Below, one piece after another: positions 37,242-46,260 of a stretch of 64,000 nucleotides of DNA. Numbering within the stretch: the first letter of the stretch is position 1; each line of letters opens with the position of its first letter. The position numbers and the translations under genes are program-made. This DNA comes from a candidate division TA06 bacterium (lineage in GTDB: Bacteria; Edwardsbacteria; AC1; EtOH8), in NCBI GenBank assembly GCA_016235665.1, contig JACRJI010000011.1, positions 1 to 64,000 of the forward strand, written 5' to 3'. A model generated the notes under the pieces. The model worked only from the letters and a program-made list of their open reading frames with translations. It did no database searches and was not told the origin of the DNA.

Positions 37242-37327
37242 AAAAAGGGCCGTCTCGCAAACTTGTCCGCCATAGTCCCGCCAAGGTGGGACTATGGCGG
37301 ATTGCGGAGCGGCCCTTTGCCTTTTTA
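37242..37327 (+). terminator. Long hairpin terminator after the array
   Basis: Outer arms AAAGGGCCG (37244-37252) and CGGCCCTTT (37310-37318), middle CTCGCAA/TTGC-GGAG, inner arms CCGCCATAGTCCC (37267-37279) and GGGACTATGGCGG (37288-37300), then TTTGCCTTTTT. An A run on the left side makes it potentially bidirectional. Confidence 0.8.
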
Positions 37328-37340
37328 GCCCACTTTAAAA

Positions 37341-37368
37341 TTGACATAAATCTTATTTATGGTATAAT
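37341..37368 (+). promoter_or_regulatory. Consensus sigma-70 promoter for the DUF2723-hypAB operon
   Basis: TTGACA (37341-37346), 16 bp, TATAAT (37363-37368): both boxes are perfect. It lies about 80 bp upstream of the start at 37449. Confidence 0.85.
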
Positions 37369-37448
37369 ATTCGTTGATCTCTTAAAACTTAAGAATTCTT
37401 TAAAATCAAGAATATTTAATCTAATCCACAGCAAGGAGCATCAGTTAA

Positions 37449-39941
37449 ATGCAAAAGGAAACCAAGATCAGGCTGCTCACCGGGCTGGGCGTGTTTTTGA
37501 CGGCTTTCATCATTTACGTCAAGACCATGGCCGCCACCACTTCGTTCTGGGACTGCGGGGAGTTCATAGCAATATCCAACATCCTGGGCATTCCCCATCC
37601 CCCGGGATACCCGCTGTACGCGGTGATTGGCCGGACCACCATCCTGATGTTCCGCTTTCTGCCCGAGATCGCGGCCCGGATCAACCTGCTCTCCCCGCTG
37701 TTTTCAGCCATCACAGTAGCATTCGTCTATTTGCTTACTGTCAAGCTGATCGTGTTGTGGCGGGGCGAGCCCAAGGACGACCTGGAGAGGCTGATGCTGC
37801 ACCTGAGCGGAGCGGTGGGCGCTATCTTCCTGGCCTTCGCCCCCACCTGGTGGGACAATTCGGTTGAGGCCGAGGTTTACGGACTGGCCATGTTCACCAT
37901 GGTTCTAACGGTCTGGCTGGCCATGCGCTGGCGGGACAATATGGGGCAGGTGGGCAACCGCAAGGTGATCCTGCTTTTGGCCTTTCTGTTCGGACTGGGC
38001 TGGGCCAGCCACATGGCCACTCTGCTGGCGGCTCTGCCGATATTCATTTTCATCCTGCTGGTGGACTGGAAGGCCCTGATGGACTGGAAGATCTGGCTTA
38101 TCGGAGGCGTGCTGTTCTTCCTAGCTCTGACCATCAACGCCTATCTGCTGGTGCGCTCCAACCTCAATCCGGGGATCAACGAGTGCGCCCCCAGGGATTG
38201 GGAGTCAATGATGTACGTGTTGCAGCGCAAACAGTACGAGCCGTTCAATTTCTTCCAGCGCAAGGCCGACTTCATGTACCAGTTCAACCACATGTTCTTC
38301 CGCTATTTCAAGTGGCAGTTCAACGTGGTCTCCATGGCTTTGGGCATCTTCGGGGCCCTGATGCACCTGTGGGAGGGCGAGGACAAGAAGTTATCCACCG
38401 CCGCCTTGGTGCTCTTGGTGGGCGGGATCTTACTGGGAGTATTTCAGGGCAGCCCCCTGGCCGCCATCCTGATCGCACTGGCCATCGTCTTCGGATTCTT
38501 TCACCTGCTCAAGCGCAGGGACAAAAGCTTTTCCCTGGTGGGGCCGGCCTTTTTGATCACCGGCCTGGGACTGGTGGTCTACCTGAACATGGGCAATCCC
38601 CAGCCCCGCGACCGGGATTACATCTACGCTCCCTGCTACCTGTTCTTCGCCGTCTGGATCGGGATGGGAACCTGGCGGCTGATGCACCTGGTTCGTGAGC
38701 TGTTGGCCAAATACGCTAAAGAATGGACCCGTTATGCCATCATTGCTTTGGGTGTGATCCTGCTGGGAGTGGGCTTGTTCAACGTCAAAAAGTATTATCA
38801 CGAGAAGGACCGCTCCAACAACTGGATCCCGGCTGATTACGGCTACAACATCCTGCAGTCGGCCCTGCCCGGCGGTATCATCTTCACCAACGGCGACAAC
38901 GACACCTTCCCGGTCTGGTTCGTGCAGGAGGTCTGGAGGGTCCGCAAGGACGTCAAGATCGTGAACCTTTCCCTGGGCAACACCAACTGGTATCTCAAGC
39001 AGATGAGGCAGAGCGGCGTGCCCATGGATATCTCGGAATACCAGATAGACCAGCTCCAGCCCCTGCGGACCCCGGACGGGCAGATATTCAAGATATCGGA
39101 CATCGCGGTCCGGCTGATCATAGCAGCCAATGCCGGCAAAAAGCTTTCCTTTGCCCAGGTGCTGGCCCCGCCCAAGGAATTCGCCGCCCTGGTGTTCGGC
39201 AAGGATTACCAGGAGAAATATCCCATCTATTTCGCGGCCACGGTCTCGGACGACAATCTGACCGGACTGGAAAACTATCTCTCATTTGAAGGCATGCTTT
39301 ACAGGATACTACCGGACAGTTCTTCCAAAAAGCAGCCCAACATCCAAGTGACACAGAACAACCTGAACAATGTCTACAAGATGCGGGGCCTGACCGATCC
39401 CAAGGTGTTCAAGGACGAGAATACCCAGCGGTTGCTGGGCAATTACGCGGTGACCTACTGGAATCTGGGCATGGCCTTGCGCCGTCAGGCTGATCAGGCC
39501 CGCCAGAAGAACCGGCTCCAGGAATCCAAGGAGCTTCAGCTTCAGGCTGTTCAGCAGTTTGAGCAGGCCAATAAGATAATGCCCGAGGAATCGGCCGGAC
39601 TGAACTGGCTGGGGGTGACCTACGCCGAGCTGGGAGAATTCCCCAAGGCATTGGGCTATTTCCGCAAGGTGATGGAGAAGGACCCGGCCAACCCCTACAT
39701 CCTGATGCAGCTGGGAATGTCGTTCCAGCAGGCCGGGATGCCTGATTCGGCCGAATACTATTACAAGAAAGGCATCCAGATCAACCCCAATTTCGGCGAG
39801 GGATACGGCCGGCTGTACACCTTTTACCTGGCCCAAAACAACACCGCCAAGGCCATCGCCACCCTGGAAGAATGGCTGGCCCGGAACCCCAACGACGAAA
39901 ACGCCAGGGGCGAACTCAACAAGCTTAAAAAGTCCCGCTGA
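37449..39941 (+). CDS. DUF2723 (TMEM260-like) membrane glycosyltransferase-type protein with C-terminal TPRs
   Basis: An 830-residue protein. The N-terminal DUF2723 domain (first residues 12-26 hydrophobic, then TSFWDCGEFIA and LGIPHPPGYPLY, about 31-60) is followed by about ten membrane segments up to about residue 450. A soluble domain comes next, and two or three TPR units near the C-terminus (LNWLGVTYAELGEFPKALGY, LMQLGMSFQQAGMPDSAEYY). TMEM260 is reported as an O-mannosyltransferase; by analogy this may glycosylate exported proteins in the FCB group. Its stop overlaps the hypA start (TGATG). Confidence 0.88.
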   Translation: MQKETKIRLLTGLGVFLTAFIIYVKTMAATTSFWDCGEFIAISNILGIPHPPGYPLYAVIGRTTILMFRFLPEIAARINLLSPLFSAITVAFVYLLTVKLIVLWRGEPKDDLERLMLHLSGAVGAIFLAFAPTWWDNSVEAEVYGLAMFTMVLTVWLAMRWRDNMGQVGNRKVILLLAFLFGLGWASHMATLLAALPIFIFILLVDWKALMDWKIWLIGGVLFFLALTINAYLLVRSNLNPGINECAPRDWESMMYVLQRKQYEPFNFFQRKADFMYQFNHMFFRYFKWQFNVVSMALGIFGALMHLWEGEDKKLSTAALVLLVGGILLGVFQGSPLAAILIALAIVFGFFHLLKRRDKSFSLVGPAFLITGLGLVVYLNMGNPQPRDRDYIYAPCYLFFAVWIGMGTWRLMHLVRELLAKYAKEWTRYAIIALGVILLGVGLFNVKKYYHEKDRSNNWIPADYGYNILQSALPGGIIFTNGDNDTFPVWFVQEVWRVRKDVKIVNLSLGNTNWYLKQMRQSGVPMDISEYQIDQLQPLRTPDGQIFKISDIAVRLIIAANAGKKLSFAQVLAPPKEFAALVFGKDYQEKYPIYFAATVSDDNLTGLENYLSFEGMLYRILPDSSSKKQPNIQVTQNNLNNVYKMRGLTDPKVFKDENTQRLLGNYAVTYWNLGMALRRQADQARQKNRLQESKELQLQAVQQFEQANKIMPEESAGLNWLGVTYAELGEFPKALGYFRKVMEKDPANPYILMQLGMSFQQAGMPDSAEYYYKKGIQINPNFGEGYGRLYTFYLAQNNTAKAIATLEEWLARNPNDENARGELNKLKKSR

Positions 39942-40288
39942 TGCACGAACTGGCCATCACCCAGAGCCTTTTCAAGATAGTGCTGGAACAGGCCCAAAAA
40001 GCCGGGGCGGTAAAGGTCTCCCGGATTAATCTTAAGGTCGGCCGGCTTACCGGCTATGTGCCCGAGGCGGTGGAGATGAATTTCAATCTGCTGGCCTCAG
40101 GCACCATCGTCGAGGGGGCCGGGCTGAAGATAGAGTGGGTGCCGGTCAAAGTGCTTTGCCGGGATTGCCAAAAAGAATCGGAACAGCAGGACCTGGGGTT
40201 GGGCTGCGCCCATTGCGGCTCGCTTAACGTTCAAATAGCCGGGGGCCGGGAGATGTACATAGACAGCATGGAAGTGGACAATGGCTGA
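39941..40288 (+). CDS. hypA: Hydrogenase nickel-incorporation protein HypA
   Basis: A 115-residue nickel chaperone. Nickel-site start MHE (H2) and zinc ligands C73, C76, C89, C92. It delivers nickel with HypB to [NiFe] hydrogenase (or urease). No hydrogenase structural genes are in the window. Overlaps: 1 bp with the DUF2723 gene, 8 bp with hypB. Confidence 0.95.
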   Translation: MHELAITQSLFKIVLEQAQKAGAVKVSRINLKVGRLTGYVPEAVEMNFNLLASGTIVEGAGLKIEWVPVKVLCRDCQKESEQQDLGLGCAHCGSLNVQIAGGREMYIDSMEVDNG

Positions 40289-40937
40289 GATAAAGATATT
40301 AAAGAACATCATGGACGAGAACCTGTCCCAGGCCGCCTTGAACCGGCAGTGGTTCAGGTCCCGGAAGATACTGGCGCTGAACCTGATCGCCTCGCCCGGG
40401 GCCGGCAAGACCACTTTTCTGGAGCAGACCATCAAGGGCCTATTCCCAAAATTCAAGCTGGCGGTGATCGAGGGGGACATCACCGGCGACCACGACGCCA
40501 AAAGGATCGAGGCCCTGGGAGTGCCGGTAGTCCAGATCAACACCGAGGGCGGCTGCCACCTGGACGCCCACATGATAGACTCGGTCTTAAGCAGCCTGGA
40601 CCTGAACGGCCTGAAATTGCTGTTCATCGAGAACGTGGGGAACCTGGTCTGCCCGGCCGAGTTCGACCTGGGCGAAGAGCTGAAAGTGGTGGTGCTGTCC
40701 ACCCCCGAGGGCCACGACAAGCCGGCCAAGTACCCGCTGATCTTTTCCGAGGCCCAGGCGGTGATCATCAACAAGACAGACCTGCTGAAGGCAGTGGACT
40801 TTGACATCGACCAGGCCGAGCATGACATCAGGCGGCTCAATCCGAACGTTCCGATATTCAGGCTTTCCTGCAAGACAGGGGAAGGCTTAGACAAATGGAT
40901 GGAATGGCTCACATCGAAGGGAACAGGGGACAGATGA
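40281..40937 (+). CDS. hypB: Hydrogenase maturation GTPase HypB
   Basis: A 218-residue GTPase with P-loop ASPGAGKTT (37-45) and metal-site Cys-His in EGGCHLDAHMID, plus ENVGNLVCPAEFDLG. The N-terminal His-rich and CxxCGC nickel-storage segments of some HypB proteins are absent. The C-terminal residues (KGTGDR-stop) are encoded by GGGAACAGGGGACAGATGA, which reads like the start of the repeat that continues downstream. Confidence 0.94.
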   Translation: MAEIKILKNIMDENLSQAALNRQWFRSRKILALNLIASPGAGKTTFLEQTIKGLFPKFKLAVIEGDITGDHDAKRIEALGVPVVQINTEGGCHLDAHMIDSVLSSLDLNGLKLLFIENVGNLVCPAEFDLGEELKVVVLSTPEGHDKPAKYPLIFSEAQAVIINKTDLLKAVDFDIDQAEHDIRRLNPNVPIFRLSCKTGEGLDKWMEWLTSKGTGDR

Positions 40938-40983
40938 CAGGGTTTAGGGTCTAGCATACAGCTTACAGCTTAGAGCTTATAGG
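40938..40983. repeat. CAGGGTTTAGGG / CAGCTTACAGCTTAGAGCTT micro-repeat
   Basis: Short direct repeats (ACAGCTT twice, then AGAGCTT) fill the hypB-HI0933 gap. Related to the GGGATCAGATA region at 15155. Confidence 0.45.
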
Positions 40984-40985
40984 TA

Positions 40986-42203
40986 ATGTCAAAAAAAGAA
41001 ATATCGATAATAGGCGGCGGGGCCTCGGGAATGATGGCGGCCATTGCCGCCGCCCGGGGCGGGGCCAAAGTGCGGCTATGGGAGAAGGACCACTCCTTGG
41101 GCCGCAAACTTTTAGCCACCGGCAACGGTCGCTGCAATTTCACCAACCGCGACCTGGCCCCAAAACATTTCCATGCCCAGGTTCCGGCGGTGACCGATAT
41201 GGTGCTGGCCCAGTTTGAATTGCAGCAGACCCTGGAATTTTTCCATGAGCTGGGGATAGAGTATTACTGCGACGCCCGGGGCCGCTATTTCCCCAGATCC
41301 AACGAAGCGCCCTCGGTGCTTTTGGCTCTGGAGCGGGAGATGGAGCGTTTGAGAGTGGAGGTCAGACTGCATTCAGAGATAGTGAGTATCAAAAAGAACA
41401 AGGCCGGATTTTTACTGCACCAGAGGGGGGAATCGCACCAGGCCCAGGCCATGATCCTGACCTGCGGCGGGGCGGCCGCGCCCCAGTTGGGGGGCGGGGA
41501 GGGCGGGTACCAGTTGGCCGGGCAGCTGGGGCACAACATCACTCCCTTGAGGCCGGCCTTGGCCTCATTGGAACTGGATGGTAACTGGTTCCACAAACTT
41601 CAGGGCGTACGGCTGGACATGGACCTGACCGTCCTGGAAGGCTCAAAAAAGATCCTGCAACTGACCGACGAAGGTTTGTTCACCAAATACGGCCTTTCCG
41701 GGCCGCTGGCCTTGAAAAGCAGCCGGCTGTTGGGGGAAGGACGCCGACAGTGCTTTTTGAACTTCGTTCCGGGGCAGACCGGACCGGAGATGGTATCCTT
41801 CCTGTCAAAACGGACCAGGAGCATCAGTTCCCGCCCGGCCCAGGAGTTGTTCAACGGCCTGCTGCCCCAGAAGATCGGCCAGATGCTGGTCCGGGAGTCC
41901 AAAATAGATCCGGAAAAAGATACCGCCCGTCTATTGGAAAACGAGATAAAAAAACTGTCAATGTACCTTACCGCCTGGCCGGTGAAGATAAAATCTGTCA
42001 GGCCGTTCAAGGAAGCCCAGGTGACAGTGGGCGGGGTGGATCTGCACGAGGTCATACCCGGGACGCTGGGGTCAAAAAAGATCCCCGGGCTTTACTTTGC
42101 CGGGGAGTTGCTGGATGTGGACGGAGATACCGGAGGATACAATCTGCAATGGGCCTGGAGTTCGGGTTATGTGGCGGGAAAGAGCGCGGCGGCCCAAGCT
42201 TGA
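40986..42203 (+). CDS. HI0933/YhiN-family flavoprotein
   Basis: A 405-residue predicted NAD(P)/FAD-dependent oxidoreductase. The dinucleotide motif IIGGGASGMMAA is at 8-19 and GNGRCNFTN follows. The C-terminal signature is TVGGVDLHEVIPGTLGSK, then GLYFAGELLDVDGDTGGYNL in the typical end position. The biochemical role of the family is unresolved. Confidence 0.92.
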   Translation: MSKKEISIIGGGASGMMAAIAAARGGAKVRLWEKDHSLGRKLLATGNGRCNFTNRDLAPKHFHAQVPAVTDMVLAQFELQQTLEFFHELGIEYYCDARGRYFPRSNEAPSVLLALEREMERLRVEVRLHSEIVSIKKNKAGFLLHQRGESHQAQAMILTCGGAAAPQLGGGEGGYQLAGQLGHNITPLRPALASLELDGNWFHKLQGVRLDMDLTVLEGSKKILQLTDEGLFTKYGLSGPLALKSSRLLGEGRRQCFLNFVPGQTGPEMVSFLSKRTRSISSRPAQELFNGLLPQKIGQMLVRESKIDPEKDTARLLENEIKKLSMYLTAWPVKIKSVRPFKEAQVTVGGVDLHEVIPGTLGSKKIPGLYFAGELLDVDGDTGGYNLQWAWSSGYVAGKSAAAQA

Positions 42204-42207
42204 CTAT

Positions 42208-42239
42208 CCATAGCCCATACATTAATGTATGGGCTATGG
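42208..42239. repeat. Perfect 32-bp palindrome
   Basis: CCATAGCCCATACATT pairs perfectly with AATGTATGGGCTATGG right after the flavoprotein stop. No U tract follows, so it is either a weak terminator, an mRNA-end stabiliser or a repeat. Confidence 0.7.
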
Positions 42240-42284
42240 AATTGAAATTAATTTGATCCGAACCAAAGGTAAAACAATTTCATC

Positions 42285-44078
42285 ATGAAAAAAACATTAT
42301 ATCTGCTCACCACCTTCTGCGCCATGACCGCCTCCCTGGCGGCCCAGCCCCGGATAGACCTGGTCTATCCCCGGGAAGGCGACAACATCGGTCCGGTGGC
42401 CAATTCATTCATCATCGGCTCGGTCACTCCGGGCAGCCAATTGTGGGTCAACGGGCAGAAGACCGATGTCAATCCCAACGGGGCTTTCCTGGCTTACATC
42501 CCGTTCTCGGCCGGACAATTCCAGATCAAACTGCTGGCCCAGAAGCACGGACAGAGCGACAGCCTGATCCGGAGGGTGAATGTGGCGCCCCGCAATATCA
42601 TGATCCGCCCCGACAGCCTGGCCATCGTGCATGGAACCATCACTCCCGGACAGGAGCTGGGGGTCCGGACAGGCGACCGCATCGCGGTGACTTTCCGGGG
42701 CACCCCGGGCCGCAAGGCCAGTTTTTCCATCGGCCGGGGGCAGGGCATTCCCATGGAGGAAAGGATCGGCAGGCTGGAGCAGGATGAAAAGGCGCTGGCC
42801 TTTTCCGACTCGATTGCTCCCGATACTTTGACCCTTCCCGGAACCTATATGGGAAGCTATCTGGTATCCGGCCGCGATCAATGGTACTGCGAAAAAATAT
42901 ACCTGTACCTGGTGGACACTTTGGGAATGATGGCGGTGGATTCTTCCGAATCCCGGGTCAGCACCTGGCCGGAAAGCCTGATGGTCTGGGCGGTAACCAG
43001 GGATTCGGTGACGGTGCTGAAGACCGGGCCCGATCTTGGATACGAGATATTCCTTCCCCCGGGGGTGAACCTGGAGTTGACCGGCAGCGCCGGGGAAAAT
43101 TACCGGGTAAAGCTGGCGGAAAACAAGGACGCCTGGGTCAAAAAAGTCTCGGTGGCTGTTAAAGCCTGGCCGGGGCCGATGATCAGCGCCAAGCTGGCGG
43201 TGGGGCGCACGTTCAAAAAGGAAGAGAGGACGCTGGTCAGGTTCTCGCTTTCCCGGGCCTGCGCCTACAGCGCCAAAGCCTCGGCCGACGGGATGTCGCT
43301 AAAAATTCTGGTCTTCGGTGCCCAGGCCGACATGGACTGGGTGCGCTACGATCCCCAGGACAAGCTGGTCAAGGACATCCGTTGGCGGCAGGTGCAGAAC
43401 GGCGAGGTGGAACTGGAGATCTTCTTAAACCAGCCCTTGTGGGGATTTGACGCCCGGTACCAGCAGAATAACCTGGAGATAGAGATAAAACCGCGCCCCA
43501 GGGTACAAAAAAACCGGCCTCTGGCCGGGATAAAAATAGCGGTGGATGCCGGGCATTCGCCGGAGAGCGGGGCGGTGGGGCCGTTACGGACACTGGAGAA
43601 GGAGGTCAACTGGCAGATATCCAGAAGGCTGGGGAATCTTTTGAAGAACGCCGGAGCCAAAGTTTATTATCCCCGGGAAGGCGACCAGCAGGTGGGCATC
43701 TATCAGCGGCCGGCCCGGGCGGCGGCCTGGGGCGCGGACATTCTGGTCAGCATCCACAACAATGCCTCGCCAGACGGGGTGAATCCCCTGGAGGACAGTG
43801 GCTTTTCCACTTACTATTACCAGCCGTTTAGCCGGGACCTGGCCATGGCGGTCCACCGCCAATTCCAAAAATCATTAGCCCTGCCCGATCACGGTTTTTA
43901 TTACGGGAATCTTGTTTTGTGCCGGGCGACCCAGATGCCGTCCTTCCTGGTGGAGCCGACCTTCATCATAGTCCCCAGGGAGGAGGCCCTGCTGTTGACC
44001 GCGGATTTTCAGGAGAAGATAGCAATGTCTGTGTTCCTGGGCATCAGGGAATATATGATATTCCTAGTAGGAAGATAA
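42285..44078 (+). CDS. N-acetylmuramoyl-L-alanine amidase (Amidase_3), exported
   Basis: A 597-residue protein with a signal peptide (about 1-20, SLAAQ), an N-terminal region of about 380 residues of Ig/SH3-like beta segments (probably wall targeting), and a C-terminal zinc amidase from about residue 408. Zinc and catalytic residues: H in VDAGHSPESG, E in TLEKEVNWQ, H in SIHNNASPD and E in LVEPTFI. It cleaves the peptide stem from glycan strands during division or turnover. Confidence 0.92.
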   Translation: MKKTLYLLTTFCAMTASLAAQPRIDLVYPREGDNIGPVANSFIIGSVTPGSQLWVNGQKTDVNPNGAFLAYIPFSAGQFQIKLLAQKHGQSDSLIRRVNVAPRNIMIRPDSLAIVHGTITPGQELGVRTGDRIAVTFRGTPGRKASFSIGRGQGIPMEERIGRLEQDEKALAFSDSIAPDTLTLPGTYMGSYLVSGRDQWYCEKIYLYLVDTLGMMAVDSSESRVSTWPESLMVWAVTRDSVTVLKTGPDLGYEIFLPPGVNLELTGSAGENYRVKLAENKDAWVKKVSVAVKAWPGPMISAKLAVGRTFKKEERTLVRFSLSRACAYSAKASADGMSLKILVFGAQADMDWVRYDPQDKLVKDIRWRQVQNGEVELEIFLNQPLWGFDARYQQNNLEIEIKPRPRVQKNRPLAGIKIAVDAGHSPESGAVGPLRTLEKEVNWQISRRLGNLLKNAGAKVYYPREGDQQVGIYQRPARAAAWGADILVSIHNNASPDGVNPLEDSGFSTYYYQPFSRDLAMAVHRQFQKSLALPDHGFYYGNLVLCRATQMPSFLVEPTFIIVPREEALLLTADFQEKIAMSVFLGIREYMIFLVGR

Positions 44079-44086
44079 TGCAAATG

Positions 44087-44150
44087 TTTTTAGCCCAGCC
44101 CATATTTATCCGCCGAAGCTTTAGCGTAGGAGGAAGGGCTGGGCTAAAAA
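44087..44150. terminator. Bidirectional terminator with a repeat in its loop
   Basis: TTTTTAGCCCAGCCC-type arms (44087-44101 and 44136-44150) lie between the convergent amidase and rlmN genes. The loop (CCGCCGAAGCTTTAGCGTAG then GAGG) matches, in reverse complement, the element at 46301-46331. Confidence 0.75.
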
Positions 44151-44151
44151 C

Positions 44152-45189
44152 TCAGGAACTTGTTGCCGCCTTCAACTGCCCGCAGGCCGCCTTGATGTCC
44201 TGGCCCTTGCTGGCCCGGAAGGTCACCGCCACGCCCAGCTGGCAGAGTTTGTCGTAAAAGGCGCGCCTGGCCTCCACCGACGACGGCTGCAGGGTCTCTT
44301 CCCGGCCCCCCGGGTTATAGGTGATCAGGTTGATCTTGCCGGGGATGTTCTTTAACAGCCGGGACAGGTTCTCCGCGTCCTCCAAGCTGTCGTTTACACC
44401 CTCCAGCAGGATGTATTCAAAGAAGACCAGCTTGCCCTTCTTGTGGCTGTATTTCTTTACCGCCTCCAGCATCGTCTTTAGGGGATATTTCTTATTGATG
44501 GGCATCAGGCGGCTGCGAACCTTGTCGTCGGCGGCGTTCAGTGAAATGGCCAGCTTGAACTGCTCCGGCTCATTCATCAGCCGCAGGATCCCCGGCACCA
44601 GCCCGGAGGTGGAGATGGTGATGTGCCGGGCCCCCAGGTTGAACCCCTGGTGGGAGTTGATGATCCGGGCGGCCTTTAGCGCCTGGTCGTAGTTTTCCAT
44701 CGGCTCGCCCATCCCCATGAAGACCACATTGGTGATCCTGTGCTCCGGCGAAAGCTCCTGCAGCAGGCACAGCTGGTCAACTATCTCGGAGGCCTCCAGG
44801 TTGCGGACCAGTCCCATCCTGCCGGTGGCGCAGAAGGCGCAGGCCAGCCGGCAGCCGGCCTGGGAGGAGATGCAGGCGGTCAGGCGTCCGGGGGCGGTGA
44901 TGACCACGGATTCCACCTGCTGGCCGTCGCCGACCTGCAGCAGCAGTTTGGTGGTGCCGTCCCGGGAGGACACTTTGCGGGCAATGGACAGTTCGTGCAG
45001 GCTGAAGTTTTCCCCCAGCCTGATCCGCAGGTCCTGGGACAGGTCGGTCATGGCCGAAAAACCAGAGACGTTCTTCTGGTAGATCCAGGTCATCAGTTGT
45101 TTCACCTGAAAGGCTTTGAAACCCAGCGGGGCCAGCAGTTCCTGTAGTTCCTGGGCTGAACGCCCGGCCAATGATGTTTTTGTTTTCAT
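44152..45189 (-). CDS. rlmN: 23S rRNA (adenine(2503)-C(2))-methyltransferase RlmN
   Basis: A 345-residue radical-SAM enzyme. Cluster motif C113RLAC117AFC120, the conserved Cys pair C106 (ACISSQ) and C336 (AACGQL), and VVFMGMGEPM are all present. It methylates A2503 of 23S rRNA and A37 of some tRNAs. It stands alone on the minus strand. Confidence 0.95.
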   Translation of the reverse strand: MKTKTSLAGRSAQELQELLAPLGFKAFQVKQLMTWIYQKNVSGFSAMTDLSQDLRIRLGENFSLHELSIARKVSSRDGTTKLLLQVGDGQQVESVVITAPGRLTACISSQAGCRLACAFCATGRMGLVRNLEASEIVDQLCLLQELSPEHRITNVVFMGMGEPMENYDQALKAARIINSHQGFNLGARHITISTSGLVPGILRLMNEPEQFKLAISLNAADDKVRSRLMPINKKYPLKTMLEAVKKYSHKKGKLVFFEYILLEGVNDSLEDAENLSRLLKNIPGKINLITYNPGGREETLQPSSVEARRAFYDKLCQLGVAVTFRASKGQDIKAACGQLKAATSS

Positions 45190-45222
45190 GAAAGTATTTA
45201 AGTTGCTGGTTACCCTTGGCTA

Positions 45223-45292
45223 TTTAACCACAAAAGGCACAAAGCACACAAAAATAAAAAACGGTTTGTGTTTTATGTGCTTTCTGTGGCCA
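45223..45292. repeat. TTTAACCACAAAAGGCACA inverted element
   Basis: Left arm TTTAACCACAAAAGGCACAA and right arm GTGTTTTATGTGCTTTCTGT followed by GGCC. The left part, GGCTATTTAACCACAAAAGG, is identical at 57475-57494. Confidence 0.75.
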
Positions 45293-45363
45293 ATTGATAT
45301 AGCTTCTTTAGTGCTTTGTTCCAAATGATAATTGACCACGGCTTAAAAGTCAAGCAATAAAGG

Positions 45364-46260
45364 ATGATCGAAAGTTTCATAAAATACCTTAAGACCGAGC
45401 GCAACCTGGCGGACAACACCCTGGAAGCCTACCGCCGGGATGTCAGCCAGCTGTTCATCTTCCTTAAGCACCAGGATCCCCAAAAGGTGGAGCGCAATCA
45501 CATCCGGCGGTACCTGGGCTGGCTGCAGCAACAAGGGATGGACAAGCGAACCCTGGGGCGGAAACTTTCAGCCATCAAGGCTTTCTTCAAATATGCCTTA
45601 AGGGAGTCGGCCATCACGGCCAACCCGCTGCTGGGCCTGCGTTCTCCCAAGCTGGACAAGAAGCTCCCCGGCTTTCTATCCCAGCCCCAGGTCATTCAAG
45701 CAGTGGAATCCAACCAGGGTGATCCCGCCGATAAGATCCGCGATGATGCCGTGATGGAGCTTTTGTATGGCAGCGGCCTGCGCTCCTCGGAACTGCTGGG
45801 CCTGATGCCCAGGGATCTGGATCTGCCAAACTTGCAGGTCAAGGTAAAAGGCAAGGGAGGCAAGGAGCGGATAGTGCCCCTGACTCGGGCTTCGGCGGCG
45901 GTTCTCAAACAACTGTTGGCAGGGCTTGCCCGCCGAAGGGTGCAACAGCCCGAAGGCGGGAGGGAGGAAGAAGGTTTTATGTTCCTGGGCAGGAACGGAA
46001 AACAGCTGACCAGGCGGCAGCTGCAGAGGATAGTAAAGGCCAGGATCCGTCTTTCCGACTACGGCGGCAAGGCCAGCCCCCATGCCCTGCGCCATTCATT
46101 TGCCACCCACCTGTTGGACCGGGGGGCGGACCTGAAGGCGGTCAAGGAACTGCTGGGCCACGCCAGCCTTTCCACCACCCAGATCTACACCCATGTGACG
46201 GTGGACCGGCTGAAGAAGGTCTACAAGCAGGCGCATCCCAGGGCTGAGGACGAGGATTGA
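45364..46260 (+). CDS. xerD: Tyrosine recombinase XerC/XerD
   Basis: A 298-residue site-specific recombinase. N-terminal SAM-like domain (NLADNTLEAYRRDVSQL), catalytic Arg in YGSGLRSSELLGL, Lys in KGKGGKERIVPL, HALRHSFATHLL (His and Arg), LGHASLSTTQIYTHV (His and nucleophile Tyr). It resolves chromosome dimers at dif, although a phage- or island-type role is possible since an accessory island follows. Residues 189-200 (RRRVQQPEGGRE) are encoded by a palindrome and look like an in-frame repeat insertion between catalytic elements. Confidence 0.92.
   Translation: MIESFIKYLKTERNLADNTLEAYRRDVSQLFIFLKHQDPQKVERNHIRRYLGWLQQQGMDKRTLGRKLSAIKAFFKYALRESAITANPLLGLRSPKLDKKLPGFLSQPQVIQAVESNQGDPADKIRDDAVMELLYGSGLRSSELLGLMPRDLDLPNLQVKVKGKGGKERIVPLTRASAAVLKQLLAGLARRRVQQPEGGREEEGFMFLGRNGKQLTRRQLQRIVKARIRLSDYGGKASPHALRHSFATHLLDRGADLKAVKELLGHASLSTTQIYTHVTVDRLKKVYKQAHPRAEDED
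45929..45960. repeat. Palindromic insert inside xerD
   Basis: CCCGCC-GAA-GGG ... CCC-GAA-GGCGGG inverted repeat, 32 bp, in frame within xerD. The CCGCCGAAG motif is shared with elements at 44110 and 46315. Confidence 0.6.

Noticed and set aside
36809-37273. Minus-strand reading frame with VRTxLTW heptads
   Set aside because: It is a necessary consequence of a 21-bp period in an open frame, lacks a ribosome-binding site, and runs antisense through the end of the 122-residue gene.
45364-46260. XerD as a phage integrase with attachment site
   Set aside because: Length and motifs fit chromosomal XerC/D, and no flanking direct att repeat or tRNA gene was seen, so it is kept as the housekeeping recombinase.
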